Source: Bacillota bacterium
GTDB lineage: Bacteria > Bacillota > Clostridia > Christensenellales > Aristaeellaceae
Length of the DNA: 63,371 nucleotides
NCBI GenBank assembly: GCA_023425025.1
Contig: JAFADG010000009.1
Span: 1 to 63,371, forward strand
Direction: 5' to 3'
Numbering within the stretch: position 1 is the first letter of the stretch; every line of letters begins with the position of its first letter. The notes under the pieces are model-generated. The model did no database searches. It worked only from the letters and a program-made list of their open reading frames with translations, and had not been told where the DNA came from. The translations under genes were made by a program, and so were the position numbers. Of the stretch, positions 42,255-50,925 are shown one piece after another.

Positions 42255-42958
42255 GCCTTTTGAAACTCGACCATGTCTCCATGGGCTATGAGGGGCGCAC
42301 GGCCGTGGACAATATCAGCTTTGAGGTGAACGCCGGCGACTATGTGTGCGTGGTCGGGGAAAACGGTTCCGGAAAAAGCACGCTGGTCAAGGGCATTCTG
42401 GGCCTTGTAAAGCTGCAAAGCGGAGCGATTGCCTGGCAGGGCCTTGAGCGCCGGGAGGCGGGCTATGTCCCCCAGCAGACCCAGGTGCAGCGCGATTTTC
42501 CGGCCAGCGTCTTTGAGGTGGTGCTTTCCGGGTGCTTGAACCGGCGCGGGCTCCGGCCCTTTTACACCAGGGCGGAAAAAGAACGGGCACAGGAGAACAT
42601 CCGGCTGCTGGGCATGGAAAATCTCTTCACAAAATCCTACCGCGCTCTGTCCGGCGGGCAGCAGCGGCGCGTGCTTTTGGCACGCGCCCTGTGCGCCACC
42701 GAAAAGCTGCTGATCCTCGACGAGCCGGCCGCGGGGCTTGACCCCGTGGTGACAGCGGAACTGTATGCGCTGATGGAAAAGCTCAACAGGGAGCGGGGCG
42801 TTACGGTGATCATGGTATCCCATGACATTGAAAGCGCCGTGCGCTACGGCAGCAAAATCCTGCACATGCAGACCAAAGCCTTGTTTTTCGGCACGCCCGC
42901 GGACTATCAAAGGACGGCCGTCTGCCGCCGCATGCTGGGGGTGGATGACATTGTTTGA
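42251..42958 (+). CDS. znuC: Zinc ABC transporter ATP-binding protein
   Basis: A 235-residue ABC ATPase. Walker A is GENGSGKST (about 37-45), the Q-loop follows in GYVPQQTQV, the signature is ALSGGQQRR and Walker B LLILDEPAAGLD, with the switch His in VSHDIES. It powers the ZnuA/ZnuB importer from the cytoplasmic side. It starts with GTG overlapping the znuA stop and its end overlaps the permease gene by 14 bases. Confidence 0.93.
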   Translation: MSLLKLDHVSMGYEGRTAVDNISFEVNAGDYVCVVGENGSGKSTLVKGILGLVKLQSGAIAWQGLERREAGYVPQQTQVQRDFPASVFEVVLSGCLNRRGLRPFYTRAEKERAQENIRLLGMENLFTKSYRALSGGQQRRVLLARALCATEKLLILDEPAAGLDPVVTAELYALMEKLNRERGVTVIMVSHDIESAVRYGSKILHMQTKALFFGTPADYQRTAVCRRMLGVDDIV

Positions 42959-43769
42959 GCTTTTGCAGCAGCTGTTTTCCTATACGTTTATCATCCGGGC
43001 CCTGATTGTGGGCATACTGGTTTCCCTGTGCGCGGCGCTGCTGGGCGTAACATTGGTACTAAAGCGCTATTCCATGATCGGCGACGGCCTCTCCCATGTG
43101 AGCTTCGGCGCGCTGGCCATCGCCATGGCTTTGAATCTGGCGCCGCTGGAGGTGGCCATACCCATTGTAACCCTGGCCGCGTTTTTGCTGCTGCGCATCA
43201 GCGAAAACAGCCATATCAAGGGCGATGCCGCCATTGCGCTCATATCCAGCAGCGCGCTGGCCATCGGCGTGATCGTCATTTCCCTGACCACCGGCATGAA
43301 TACGGATGTGTGCAATTATCTGTTTGGCAGTATTCTGGCCATGAGCAAAAGCGATGTATTCATCAGTATCACAGCTTCGGCGGTCGTGCTTGTATTGTAC
43401 CTTTTGCTCTACAACAAAATATTCGCCATTACCTTTGACGAGGGCTTTGCCAGGGCGACCGGCGTCAAGGCGGGGCGCTACAATACACTGATCGCCGTCC
43501 TGACGGCCCTGGTGGTCGTGGTGGGCATGCGGATGATGGGCGCCATGCTGATTTCCAGCCTGATCATCTTTCCAGCGCTGACATCCATGCGGGTTTGCAA
43601 AAGCTTCAAGGCCGTGGTGATCACGTCGGCGGTCCTCTCGGTGGTGTGCTTCTTTATCGGTATATTTATTTCCTTTGTCTATTCCATCCCCGCCGGGGCC
43701 GGGGTCGTCGCCGTGAACCTGACAGCCTTCTGCCTGTTTGCACTGCTGGCCAGGCTGATGAAAAGATAG
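42945..43769 (+). CDS. znuB: Zinc ABC transporter permease
   Basis: A 274-residue ABC-3 family membrane protein with about eight hydrophobic segments; DGLSHVSFGALAIA and MNTDVCNYLFGSILAMSKSD are typical of the ZnuB/MntB family. It forms the channel with ZnuA and ZnuC. ATG at 42945 lies inside the end of the ATPase gene behind GGGGGTGG (42937-42944); the longer frame starting at 42822 is only the shadow of the ATPase gene. Confidence 0.92.
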   Translation: MTLFELLQQLFSYTFIIRALIVGILVSLCAALLGVTLVLKRYSMIGDGLSHVSFGALAIAMALNLAPLEVAIPIVTLAAFLLLRISENSHIKGDAAIALISSSALAIGVIVISLTTGMNTDVCNYLFGSILAMSKSDVFISITASAVVLVLYLLLYNKIFAITFDEGFARATGVKAGRYNTLIAVLTALVVVVGMRMMGAMLISSLIIFPALTSMRVCKSFKAVVITSAVLSVVCFFIGIFISFVYSIPAGAGVVAVNLTAFCLFALLARLMKR

Positions 43770-43780
43770 GAGCGAACCGT

Positions 43781-44269
43781 ATGAAAAAATGGAGTATGTT
43801 GTTGGCTTTGGCCATGCTGCTTTTGCTGGCGGGCTGCCAGGGCAGGGCGGCGGATGTATCCGCCTCGCCGCCGCCGGAAGATGCCGCGGCTGCGCAGGCC
43901 TTGCCGGAGCTACCCATGGTTAATATCACGGAAAAGATGTTTATTGCCCAGTGCAATGACGTGTATTTGAATCCCGACGATTACCGGGGGAAAGCCATCC
44001 GCCTGGAAGGCATGTATGACAGCTTTACGGATTCCACCGATGGGACCGTGTACCACTATGTTACGCGCAACAGCCCTGGCTGCTGCGGGGCTGACGGCTC
44101 CATCGGCTTTGAGTTTTTGTATGATGGGGAAACACCGCAGCTCAACGACTGGATCGAGGTCATCGGCACGGTGGAAAAAATGACGGTGGGCGAATCCGAG
44201 TACATTGTCCTTCGGGCAACGAAGGTCACGGTGCTGGATGTCCGCGGGGCGGAGTTCGTGAACAATTGA
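43781..44269 (+). CDS. Lipoprotein with CC motif, last gene of the zinc operon
   Basis: A 162-residue protein. Residues 1-19 are a lipoprotein signal peptide with lipobox LLAGC. The mature domain (about 50-160) is a small beta-rich fold with VTRNSPGCCGADGSIGFEF and ELNDWIEVIGTV-like strands; this resembles the C-terminal part of the YcgQ/TIGR03943 proteins that accompany zinc-regulated permeases, where a CC-x-D motif also occurs. AGGAG precedes the start by about 9 bases and the gene lies 11 bases after znuB. A role in zinc handling on the cell surface is inferred from position; the homology is by eye. Confidence 0.7.
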   Translation: MKKWSMLLALAMLLLLAGCQGRAADVSASPPPEDAAAAQALPELPMVNITEKMFIAQCNDVYLNPDDYRGKAIRLEGMYDSFTDSTDGTVYHYVTRNSPGCCGADGSIGFEFLYDGETPQLNDWIEVIGTVEKMTVGESEYIVLRATKVTVLDVRGAEFVNN

Positions 44270-44319
44270 TGTTTTGGGATACGTCACATTTCAGTGGACG
44301 TGGCTGCCGATAAGATCGC

Positions 44320-45135
44320 TTAATCTTCGTCCTCCGCTGCCGCGGCGGGCGCTTTGAACACCTGGGTATTTTTCCGCCAGGCGGAGGGGCTGATGCCATA
44401 TTCCTTTTTGAAGGCCCGGAAGAACAGCGATAGATCCGTATAGCCGCAAGCTTCGCTGATTTGAGCGATGGGCGCGCTGCTGCGCTCCAGCTGCTTTCTG
44501 GCATGCTCCAGGCGCTTTTTGGTAAGGTAGGCGTGGGGCGTCATGCCGATGGCGGCCTTTACGCTGCGTTCAATATATTCTGTGGAATAGCGAAAGGCCT
44601 CCGCCAGGGACCTGGAGGTGATGCGCCTGGCATAATGGGCGTTGATGTATTGCAGCACCTTGTCCGGCAGCGTCTGTTCCCTGCCGGCGGTATGGTGGAG
44701 CAGCCCCAGCAGGCCGATAAACCGCTGCTGGGCCTCAAAGTGGTTCATCGGGGAACGGTTGGCATAATGATACAGCTCCTTGAGCGGCACATCAAACGTC
44801 TTCGGGTCGTACGCCCCGCGTATGGGGATGGCAAGGCCCCCGTAGGTGGTGGGGCTCAACTCGCCGGAAAAGTGAATGTACATGTATTCCGCCGCCGGGC
44901 TGGGGGCGGAGGAGGATTGCCGCATATCCTTGCGCTGCAGGTACCATTCGCCGGCATGCAGCGTGACGGGAACGCCGTCCTCCTCAAAGGTCAGTTGGTT
45001 GTGCATCAGGAAGATCAGCACAAAATGCGTAAGGTATCTGGCGCAGTGATATTCGTTGATATTGAAGCGCTTCATGGTACATTCGGTCATATAGGGCATG
45101 GGCCGGCTTTGCAGGTAAATCATATCCGTTGCCAT
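44320..45135 (-). CDS. AraC family transcriptional regulator
   Basis: A 271-residue regulator. The N-terminal cupin-like sensor is seen in LTFEEDGVPVTLHAGEWYLQ and MYIHFSGELS, and the C-terminal double helix-turn-helix in RITSRSLAEAFRYSTEYIER and ISEACGYTDLSLFFRAFKKE. ATG at 45135 was chosen because GGGAGGG lies 8 bases upstream; the much longer frame from 45465 runs into the divergent promoter region and is not used. It is transcribed away from the GH127 gene, which it probably activates in response to an arabinose-containing sugar. Confidence 0.87.
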   Translation of the reverse strand: MATDMIYLQSRPMPYMTECTMKRFNINEYHCARYLTHFVLIFLMHNQLTFEEDGVPVTLHAGEWYLQRKDMRQSSSAPSPAAEYMYIHFSGELSPTTYGGLAIPIRGAYDPKTFDVPLKELYHYANRSPMNHFEAQQRFIGLLGLLHHTAGREQTLPDKVLQYINAHYARRITSRSLAEAFRYSTEYIERSVKAAIGMTPHAYLTKKRLEHARKQLERSSAPIAQISEACGYTDLSLFFRAFKKEYGISPSAWRKNTQVFKAPAAAAEDED

Positions 45136-45334
45136 AGGCTGTTCCCTCCCGCAAAAACGATACACCATTTGTGCCCTTTTTGCAATGGAGAGGATTTGTT
45201 TTACACTGTATTGACAGGAATGCGCAATGATACAATACGTATAACAAGGCTGATTTTCGGCCGGATTTTGCACAAACCGCATTCCTTGCGCCTGTATGCA
45301 TGCGGCAGGGAAGCGCGGCCAAAGGAGAGGTATC
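45136..45334. promoter_or_regulatory. Divergent promoter region, AraC regulator and GH127 gene
   Basis: About 200 bases serve two divergent genes. TTGACA at 45211-45216 reads towards the GH127 gene, with TACAAT at 45231-45236 only 14 bases away, a short spacer that would suit an activator-dependent promoter. Confidence 0.4.
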
Positions 45335-47167
45335 ATGCTCAAGCCCTTAACGTTTGTCCCCTTTTCGCCCGGCGCGATAAAGCCCCGAGGATGGCTTTTG
45401 ACCCAGCTCCGACTGCAGGCGGATGGCCTGGCGGGCCAGCTGGACAAAATCTGGCCCGATGTCAAGGAAAGCCGCTGGATCGGCGGAAATCGCGAGGGCT
45501 GGGAACGGGTGCCCTATTGGCTGGATGGATTCATTCCGCTTTCGTACCTGCTGGACGACGCGGACATGATCGCCCGGGCCGGGCGCTATATCGACGCCAT
45601 CCTGCAAGGCCAGAAGGAAGACGGCTGGATTTGCCCCTGCGAGGATGCGGAGCGGCCGCGCTATGACATGTGGGCGGCCTTTCTGATCTGCAAGGTGCTG
45701 GTGCTGTATGCCGATTGCTCCTTAGATGAGCGGATACAGCCCGCCGTATCCAAATGCCTGAAGCAGCTGCTTTTCCATATTCAAAAGCATACCCTGTTCA
45801 ACTGGGCCGCCACCCGTTGGTTTGAATGCCTGATTCCCATCTGGTGGCTGTACGAGCGCACCGGGGAGGCCTGGCTGATAGAGCTTGCCGCAAAGCTGCA
45901 AAGCGAGGGCACGGGCTGGGACAGGCTCTTTGAACGCTGGCAGGACCAGGAGCCCAGGAACGAATGGGGCTTTTTGACCCACGTGGTGAATTTGGCCATG
46001 GTACTGAAGTGCCGGGCGCTGATGTCGCGCCTGACGGGGGAGGACCCGGACGCTTTTGCCATCGATATGCTGGGTAAACTGCGGGAATACCACGGCAATG
46101 TGCTGGGCTACTTTTCCGGCGATGAGTGCCTGAGCGGGACCGGTCCCCTGCAGGGCACGGAGTGCTGCGGCGTGGTGGAGGCCATGTATTCCTACGAGCA
46201 CCTCTTGTCGATTTCCGGCCTGGCCCGCTGGGGCGATGAACTGGAGGCGCTGGCCTTCAACGGCCTGCCGGCCACGGTGCTGAAGGATATGACGGCCCAC
46301 CAGTATGTGCAGCAGACCAACCAGGTGCAGTGCGCGCCGCTGGATAAGGGCCACGTGCCTTTCCGCACCAACGGGCCGGAAGCCCACGTGTTCGGGCTGG
46401 AGCCCAATTTCGGCTGCTGCACGGCCAACTTCGGCCAGGGCTTTCCCAAGCTGGCGCTGCATGCCTTTGTGAAAACGGAGGGGGGTGTTGCCTCCGCTGT
46501 GCTGATTCCATCGGAGGTAAAGGCGCAGGTGCATGGCGTGGATGTTCGTATTCAGCTGGATACCCTGTATCCCTTCCGCGATACCCTGACCTACACCGTC
46601 ACCGCCGCGGAAAAGGTGGCGTTTGATTTTTCCATCCGCATCCCGTCAACGGCGCAAAAGGCGCTGGTGGACGGGCAGGAGGCGGTGCCCGGCACATTCT
46701 TCACCCTTGGCAGAGAGTGGGAGGGGGAAACGCGGGTTTGCGTCACACTGACGCCCAGGGAAGAATGGATCAAGCGGCCCAACGGCCTGTACGCCTATCA
46801 GCGCGGCCCATTGGCTTTCGCCCTGCCTATCCGGGAGCGGCAGGAAGCGGTGGAGTATGAGCGGGACGGCGTTGCGCGCGCGTATCCCTTCTGCGATTAT
46901 TATCTGTATCCCGATGAGGAATGGGCCTATGGCTTTGCGGGGGATACGGTGCGCGCTGTGACGGACGACGGGTATGACCTGCCCTTTTCCAATGAGCGGC
47001 CGCCGCTGTATGTGGAGGCGGAAATGGCGCCGGTTTCCTGGCCCATGGAACACGGTATGTGTGCTGCCCTGCCCGACAGCCTGGAAGCAACAGGCCCGAA
47101 GGCGGTCAAAAAGCTGTACCCCTATGGCTGCACCAATTTGCGGCTTACCGAAATGCCCAAGCTTTGA
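45335..47167 (+). CDS. GH127-type (DUF1680) beta-L-arabinofuranosidase
   Basis: A 610-residue glycosidase of the DUF1680/GH127 group. The (alpha/alpha)6 barrel has WIGGNREGWERVPYWLDGFI near the start, the zinc/cysteine site in GTECCGVVEAMYSYEHLL and FGCCTANFGQGFPK, followed by C-terminal beta-sandwiches. The family uses a zinc-bound cysteine as nucleophile and removes beta-L-arabinofuranosyl residues from plant glycoproteins and side chains. No signal peptide is seen, so it acts on imported sugars. The start follows AAAGGAGAGG (45321-45330) by 4 bases. The exact GH subfamily cannot be fixed by eye. The divergent AraC gene is its likely regulator. Confidence 0.85.
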   Translation: MLKPLTFVPFSPGAIKPRGWLLTQLRLQADGLAGQLDKIWPDVKESRWIGGNREGWERVPYWLDGFIPLSYLLDDADMIARAGRYIDAILQGQKEDGWICPCEDAERPRYDMWAAFLICKVLVLYADCSLDERIQPAVSKCLKQLLFHIQKHTLFNWAATRWFECLIPIWWLYERTGEAWLIELAAKLQSEGTGWDRLFERWQDQEPRNEWGFLTHVVNLAMVLKCRALMSRLTGEDPDAFAIDMLGKLREYHGNVLGYFSGDECLSGTGPLQGTECCGVVEAMYSYEHLLSISGLARWGDELEALAFNGLPATVLKDMTAHQYVQQTNQVQCAPLDKGHVPFRTNGPEAHVFGLEPNFGCCTANFGQGFPKLALHAFVKTEGGVASAVLIPSEVKAQVHGVDVRIQLDTLYPFRDTLTYTVTAAEKVAFDFSIRIPSTAQKALVDGQEAVPGTFFTLGREWEGETRVCVTLTPREEWIKRPNGLYAYQRGPLAFALPIRERQEAVEYERDGVARAYPFCDYYLYPDEEWAYGFAGDTVRAVTDDGYDLPFSNERPPLYVEAEMAPVSWPMEHGMCAALPDSLEATGPKAVKKLYPYGCTNLRLTEMPKL

Positions 47168-47212
47168 TATGGATTGCAGGCCTCGGCGCTATCCGCGTTT
47201 CGCGCCTTATGC

Positions 47213-47218
47213 TATAAT
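47213..47218 (+). promoter_or_regulatory. Candidate -10 of the GNAT gene
   Basis: TATAAT preceded by TGC (extended -10), 42 bases before the start codon. No good -35 is present, as is tolerated for extended -10 promoters. Confidence 0.5.
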
Positions 47219-47260
47219 ATATGGAAAAAGCGTGCGTGTCACAGTAAAGGCGGAGGCAGC

Positions 47261-47800
47261 ATGATCTACTATCAGGATGAAACACTATTGATCCGCAGCA
47301 TCGAGGAAAAGGACTTTCCGCTGATCGAGGAATCTTTCCGCAAGCAAGGCTGGCACAAGCCGGCCGCCCAGTACGCCGCCTATTACCGTGATCAGCAGGA
47401 AGGGAAGCGGCAGGTATTTACGGCCTTCGTGAACGGCACGTTTGCGGGCTATGTGACCCTGCTGCCACAGGCGCATAGCGGGCCTTTCGCCGGCAAAGGC
47501 GTTCCGGAAATCAGCGATTTCAATGTACTCATAGCGTTTCAGCGCAGGGGTGTCGGCAGCCGCCTGATGGATGCCGCGGAAAAGGCGGCGGGCGCCATTT
47601 GCGGCACGGTATCCCTGGGCGTGGGCCTGCATGCGGGATACGGCAGCGCCCAGCGGATGTATGTCAAGCGGGGGTACATACCCGACGGTTCCGGCGTGTG
47701 GTATCAGGATGCCGTATTGACGCCGTATACAGCCTGTGTCAATGATGACGATCTGGTGCTGTATTTGAGCAAGCAGCTAAAGCAACCGGCAGAAAAGTAA
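47261..47800 (+). CDS. GNAT family N-acetyltransferase
   Basis: A 179-residue acetyltransferase. The acetyl-CoA-binding signature is in the segment VLIAFQRRGVGSRLMDAAE (Q-x-x-G-x-G type), and the last strand-helix reads GSAQRMYVKRGYIPDGSGVW. The acceptor (amine of a small molecule, antibiotic or protein) is not predictable. ATG at 47261 lies behind GGCGGAGG; the frame extends upstream without a start signal. It has its own promoter and a good terminator. Confidence 0.87.
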   Translation: MIYYQDETLLIRSIEEKDFPLIEESFRKQGWHKPAAQYAAYYRDQQEGKRQVFTAFVNGTFAGYVTLLPQAHSGPFAGKGVPEISDFNVLIAFQRRGVGSRLMDAAEKAAGAICGTVSLGVGLHAGYGSAQRMYVKRGYIPDGSGVWYQDAVLTPYTACVNDDDLVLYLSKQLKQPAEK

Positions 47801-47830
47801 ACGACTGGGCTTTTCCAAAAAATCAGGACT

Positions 47831-47867
47831 GCCTGCATGGCGCATGCCGCCATGCAGGCTTTTTTTG
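47831..47867 (+). terminator. Rho-independent terminator after the GNAT gene
   Basis: An 11-bp stem (GCCTGCATGGC at 47831-47841 with GCCATGCAGGC ending at 47859), then T7. Confidence 0.88.
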
Positions 47868-47925
47868 TGTTTGAAGGACGCTATGCACCTTTGGTGAACA
47901 AATCGTGAACACTTGCGTCCTTGCA

Positions 47926-47954
47926 TTGACTCCTTTTGACTATCGTAGTAGTAT
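47926..47954 (+). promoter_or_regulatory. Promoter of the first paralog gene with BlaI-type operator O1
   Basis: TTGACT (47926-47931), a 17-base spacer and TAGTAT (47949-47954). Operator O1, GACTATCGTAGTAGTA at 47938-47953, lies over the spacer and all but the last base of the -10. The same arrangement is found at the blaI promoter (50498-50526), so one repressor should act on both. Confidence 0.8.
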
Positions 47955-47967
47955 AAATGCGACATAA

Positions 47968-47983
47968 GACTATTGTAATAGTC
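47968..47983. promoter_or_regulatory. Second BlaI-type operator O2
   Basis: GACTATTGTAATAGTC is a perfect palindrome apart from its two central bases. It lies just downstream of the expected start site, 30 bases (about three helical turns) from O1 centre to centre, suiting cooperative repressor binding. Confidence 0.8.
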
Positions 47984-47999
47984 ATGCAAGGAGGTACCT

Positions 48000-50294
48000 A
48001 TGAAACGGATTTGTGCAAGCCTGATCACGCTCATACTTTGTGTTTCTATCGTACTTGCGGCCCAGGCGGCGCCGGGAGATGCGGCGCTTGTGCCGCCCGA
48101 CGGGCAGGGGAGCTTTTACACCCTGGCGACTGTGAATGACACCCTTTACCTGCTGGCGGAAAGCGGCCTGTATGCCTGGCGGGCAGGCGACGCGGCGCCT
48201 TCCTTCCTGGGCGCGCTGCCGGAGCAGCCCGGACAGACGGGCAATGCCACGATGGCCTTCAGCGGCACCGGCGGCACCATCATGCGCATAGGAGGTTATT
48301 TTATCGATCATCTGCTGGCGGCGGAGGGCAAGCTGTACGGCCTGGACAGCGACGACGGCTCCCTGTACCTGCTGGAAGCGGCGGAGGGCAAGGTAATGCT
48401 CACAAAAACCCAAGCCCTCCAGTGGGACGCCGTCGCGCAAAGCCAAGGCGGCATGGTCATACCGGGGGTGGTCGCGAGCCCCGTCATCGTGGATGGATAT
48501 CTGTACCTGGTCAAATCCGGCCCGGACGGTTCCGCAAACGAACTGATCCGCTTCAATCTCGCGGATGGCAGCCATCTCAAATACGACGCCCAGTTGATTG
48601 CGGCCATTGCGCCCTACAGGGAGGGCAAGGCGCTGGTCCTGCAGTATGCCTCCCAGCAGGACGCCCAGGCCCGCACGGGGAAGATGTGGCTGAATCTGCT
48701 CGATTTGGAATCCGGGGAAGTGACAAAGGGCGTGCAGACGCCGGTATCCGTGGCGGAAGGGCTGGCGTATGACGCGGCTTCCGATACGGCCTCCTTCTTC
48801 AGCGGCGGGGAAGTTTACGCCGTGGATCAAATGACCGCCTGCCGTTTGGCCGGATACGCGCCGGCCGGGTTCCAGGGCATGATGGTGGCCCGGGGTCAAA
48901 TGCTGCCCGGTGGCCTGTACGCGCTTTGCGGCGAGCAGGTCTCCATACGCAATATTGCAAAGGGCGACAGCATCCCCAGGGCGCTGCGCATACAAAACGC
49001 CATGGAGGCAAGCTACCGGGAATTTGCCGTGAAACGGCCGGACATTCCCGTGGTGCTCAAGGAAGCGCCCTTTGACAGCGCCGAAACATTGATGCAGGAT
49101 ATGATGGGCGGCGGCAGCGACCTGTATTGCCTGCGCATCGACGCCCTGGATTACGCCGCGCTCAGGCAAAAGGGGTATACCGCCCCGCTTTCCGGCAGCG
49201 AACTGCTGCAGGCAGAAGTGTCAAAAATGTATCCCTTCCTGCAAAAGGAGCTGACGCAGGACGGGGAGCTTGCGGCGTTCCCGGTCAGCCTGACGGGTTC
49301 CATGCTGGGCTACAGCAAAAAGGCGCTGGAGGAGCTGGGCATGACGGAAGAGGACCTGCCCCGCACCTTTGCCGAGCTGATGGCATTCATCACCAACTGG
49401 GATACGGATTACGGTATCGACCATCCCGCCTTGAAGCTGTTTGAAGGGGAGATGTACGGCAATCCCAAGGATACGTTCTTTGGCTGGATCATGGACCAGT
49501 ACAGCGCCTACTACAAAAAGCTGGATAAGGATATGACCTTTGACACGGAGCTGATGGAGAAGCTGCTTGCCGCGCTGGAAGAAGCGGATTTCACAGCCCT
49601 TGAGACAAAGGATGTGCAGGAGGCGATGCAAGGCGCGCGCACCGTCGTTTTCTCCGCAGCCGGCGCGGATTCCCAGCCGCCGACGGCGCTGTTCAATATG
49701 TACCATGACGCGGTGCTCAGCGAATTCGGGTTCATGCCCGGCGACTTTGCGCCCCTGCCCCTTGCGCTGGATGAAGGGCTGGAACCGGTGATTCCCGCAT
49801 CCCTGACCGTGTATGTCGTCAATCCCTATTCCAAGAACCAGGATCTGGCCATGGCCTATCTGGAGCACTTCTGTGCACAGCGCTCCAAAGTCAGCAAAGC
49901 GGCCATGTCTCCTGAGTACAATGAGCCGGTCATCAATGGCCAGTACGAGATTGCGAAGGCCGACCGGGAAAAGGAAATCGCCGACATCCGGGCGCAGCTG
50001 GATACGGCGCCGGAAGAAAAGAAGAAGGAACTGCAGGAATCGCTGAAAAGGACCGAAGAGAGGCTGACCTTCCTGGAGAACATCAAATGGCAGCTGAGCA
50101 GGGAACAGATTGCGGCATACAGGCAGCGGGCGGAGCTTCTGTCGGTGAACACGATCAATCCGCTGGCGCTGCTGGCCAAGGACCAAAGCATGGCCTCTCT
50201 TTTGGGCCGCTACACCAACGGACAGCTGAGCCTTGCGCAACTGATCAAGGAATTGGAGCAGAAGCTGCAAATGCTGTATAGAGAAGGCAAGTAG
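48000..50294 (+). CDS. Exported two-part protein: propeller-like domain plus solute-binding domain (paralog 1)
   Basis: A 764-residue exported protein not assigned to a named family. Residues 1-23 are a signal peptide ending AAQA. The part from about 25 to 330 is made of short strand repeats of the propeller kind (DTLYLLAESGLYAWRAG, GKLYGLDSDDGSLYLLEA, DGYLYLVKSGPDGSANEL). From about 335 to 620 it looks like an extracellular solute-binding protein (ELMAFITNWDTDYGI, YVVNPYSKNQDLAMAYLE). A charged coiled-coil hairpin (about 635-680) and a tail LSLAQLIKELEQKLQML finish it. Two similar genes follow at 52275 and 54954. It is controlled by a BlaI-type promoter. The ligand is unknown; no lipobox is present, so attachment to the cell is unclear. 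Confidence 0.8.
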   Translation: MKRICASLITLILCVSIVLAAQAAPGDAALVPPDGQGSFYTLATVNDTLYLLAESGLYAWRAGDAAPSFLGALPEQPGQTGNATMAFSGTGGTIMRIGGYFIDHLLAAEGKLYGLDSDDGSLYLLEAAEGKVMLTKTQALQWDAVAQSQGGMVIPGVVASPVIVDGYLYLVKSGPDGSANELIRFNLADGSHLKYDAQLIAAIAPYREGKALVLQYASQQDAQARTGKMWLNLLDLESGEVTKGVQTPVSVAEGLAYDAASDTASFFSGGEVYAVDQMTACRLAGYAPAGFQGMMVARGQMLPGGLYALCGEQVSIRNIAKGDSIPRALRIQNAMEASYREFAVKRPDIPVVLKEAPFDSAETLMQDMMGGGSDLYCLRIDALDYAALRQKGYTAPLSGSELLQAEVSKMYPFLQKELTQDGELAAFPVSLTGSMLGYSKKALEELGMTEEDLPRTFAELMAFITNWDTDYGIDHPALKLFEGEMYGNPKDTFFGWIMDQYSAYYKKLDKDMTFDTELMEKLLAALEEADFTALETKDVQEAMQGARTVVFSAAGADSQPPTALFNMYHDAVLSEFGFMPGDFAPLPLALDEGLEPVIPASLTVYVVNPYSKNQDLAMAYLEHFCAQRSKVSKAAMSPEYNEPVINGQYEIAKADREKEIADIRAQLDTAPEEKKKELQESLKRTEERLTFLENIKWQLSREQIAAYRQRAELLSVNTINPLALLAKDQSMASLLGRYTNGQLSLAQLIKELEQKLQMLYREGK

Positions 50295-50329
50295 CCTTCA
50301 GGCTATCGACAAAGTGGCGATGCTGTATT

Positions 50330-50451
50330 GCAAAAACCTTTGGTTTTTGCGGACATTTGCTCGGGCAAGGAAGGAATTTCTTCGTAATTCCTGCGCAAAT
50401 CACCGCACATGTCGCTGATTTGCGATATAAAATCAGAGGGCTTCGGCCCTC
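50330..50451. repeat. Chain of four small hairpins between paralog 1 and blaI
   Basis: Hairpins at 50330-50350 (GCAAAAACC/GGTTTTTGC), 50372-50392 (AGGAATT/AATTCCT), 50394-50424 (CGCAAATCA/TGATTTGCG) and 50436-50451 (GAGGGC-TTCG-GCCCTC) follow each other within 122 bases. The chain looks like a mosaic intergenic repeat or a structured 3' end; the first may act as the terminator of paralog 1. Confidence 0.65.
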
Positions 50452-50497
50452 CGATACCTCCCGGGGGTGTCAACTGTCGTCAGGCGTGTAGCCTTCA

Positions 50498-50526
50498 TTG
50501 ACACCGGGTGACGATTGTGATAGTAT
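50498..50526 (+). promoter_or_regulatory. blaI promoter with autoregulatory operator O3
   Basis: TTGACA (50498-50503), a 17-base spacer and TAGTAT (50521-50526). Operator GACGATTGTGATAGTA at 50510-50525 matches O2 at 13 of 16 positions and occupies exactly the same place relative to the -10 as O1 does at paralog 1. Confidence 0.8.
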
Positions 50527-50562
50527 CCCCTTGTCCTATACAATCGCAAAGAAGGCGGCAAT

Positions 50563-50925
50563 ATGGAAATCAAGCTTTTTGAATCGGAACTGAAGGTGAT
50601 GGAGGTATTGTGGCAGACGGGGGACCAGCCGGCGGGGCAGATTGCCAAGGTGTTGGCGGAAGAAACCGGCTGGAACCGCAATACCACCTACACCGTGATC
50701 AAAAAATGCATCGATAAGGGCGCCATCCGCCGCAGTGAGCCGAACTTTACCTGTCATGCCCTGATCGGGCGGGAGGAAGTGCAGCGACATGAGGCGGAGG
50801 AGCTGAAGAACAGAATGTTTGACGGCTCCGCCACCCAGATGTTTGCCGCCATGGTGGGCGGCAGAAAGCTGGACAAAGAGGAGATCGCACGGCTGAAACG
50901 GCTGATTGAGGAGCTGGACAAATGA
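50563..50925 (+). CDS. BlaI/MecI family transcriptional repressor
   Basis: A 120-residue winged-helix repressor. The DNA-binding domain spans about 5-75 (FESELKVMEVLWQTGDQPAG, WNRNTTYTVIKKCIDKGAI), followed by the dimerisation helices (LDKEEIARLKRLIEELDK). Family members are inactivated by proteolysis that depends on a BlaR1/MecR1 partner, whose gene overlaps this one by 4 bases (ATGA). Operators at its own promoter and at paralog 1 define its probable targets. There is no beta-lactamase or PBP2a gene in the window, so the name does not imply beta-lactam resistance. Confidence 0.92.
   Translation: MEIKLFESELKVMEVLWQTGDQPAGQIAKVLAEETGWNRNTTYTVIKKCIDKGAIRRSEPNFTCHALIGREEVQRHEAEELKNRMFDGSATQMFAAMVGGRKLDKEEIARLKRLIEELDK

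Noticed and set aside
45136..45465. N-terminal extension of the AraC regulator through the divergent promoter
   Set aside because: The first 110 residues of the long frame look non-coding, overlap the GH127 start region, and the ATG at 45135 has a strong ribosome binding site.
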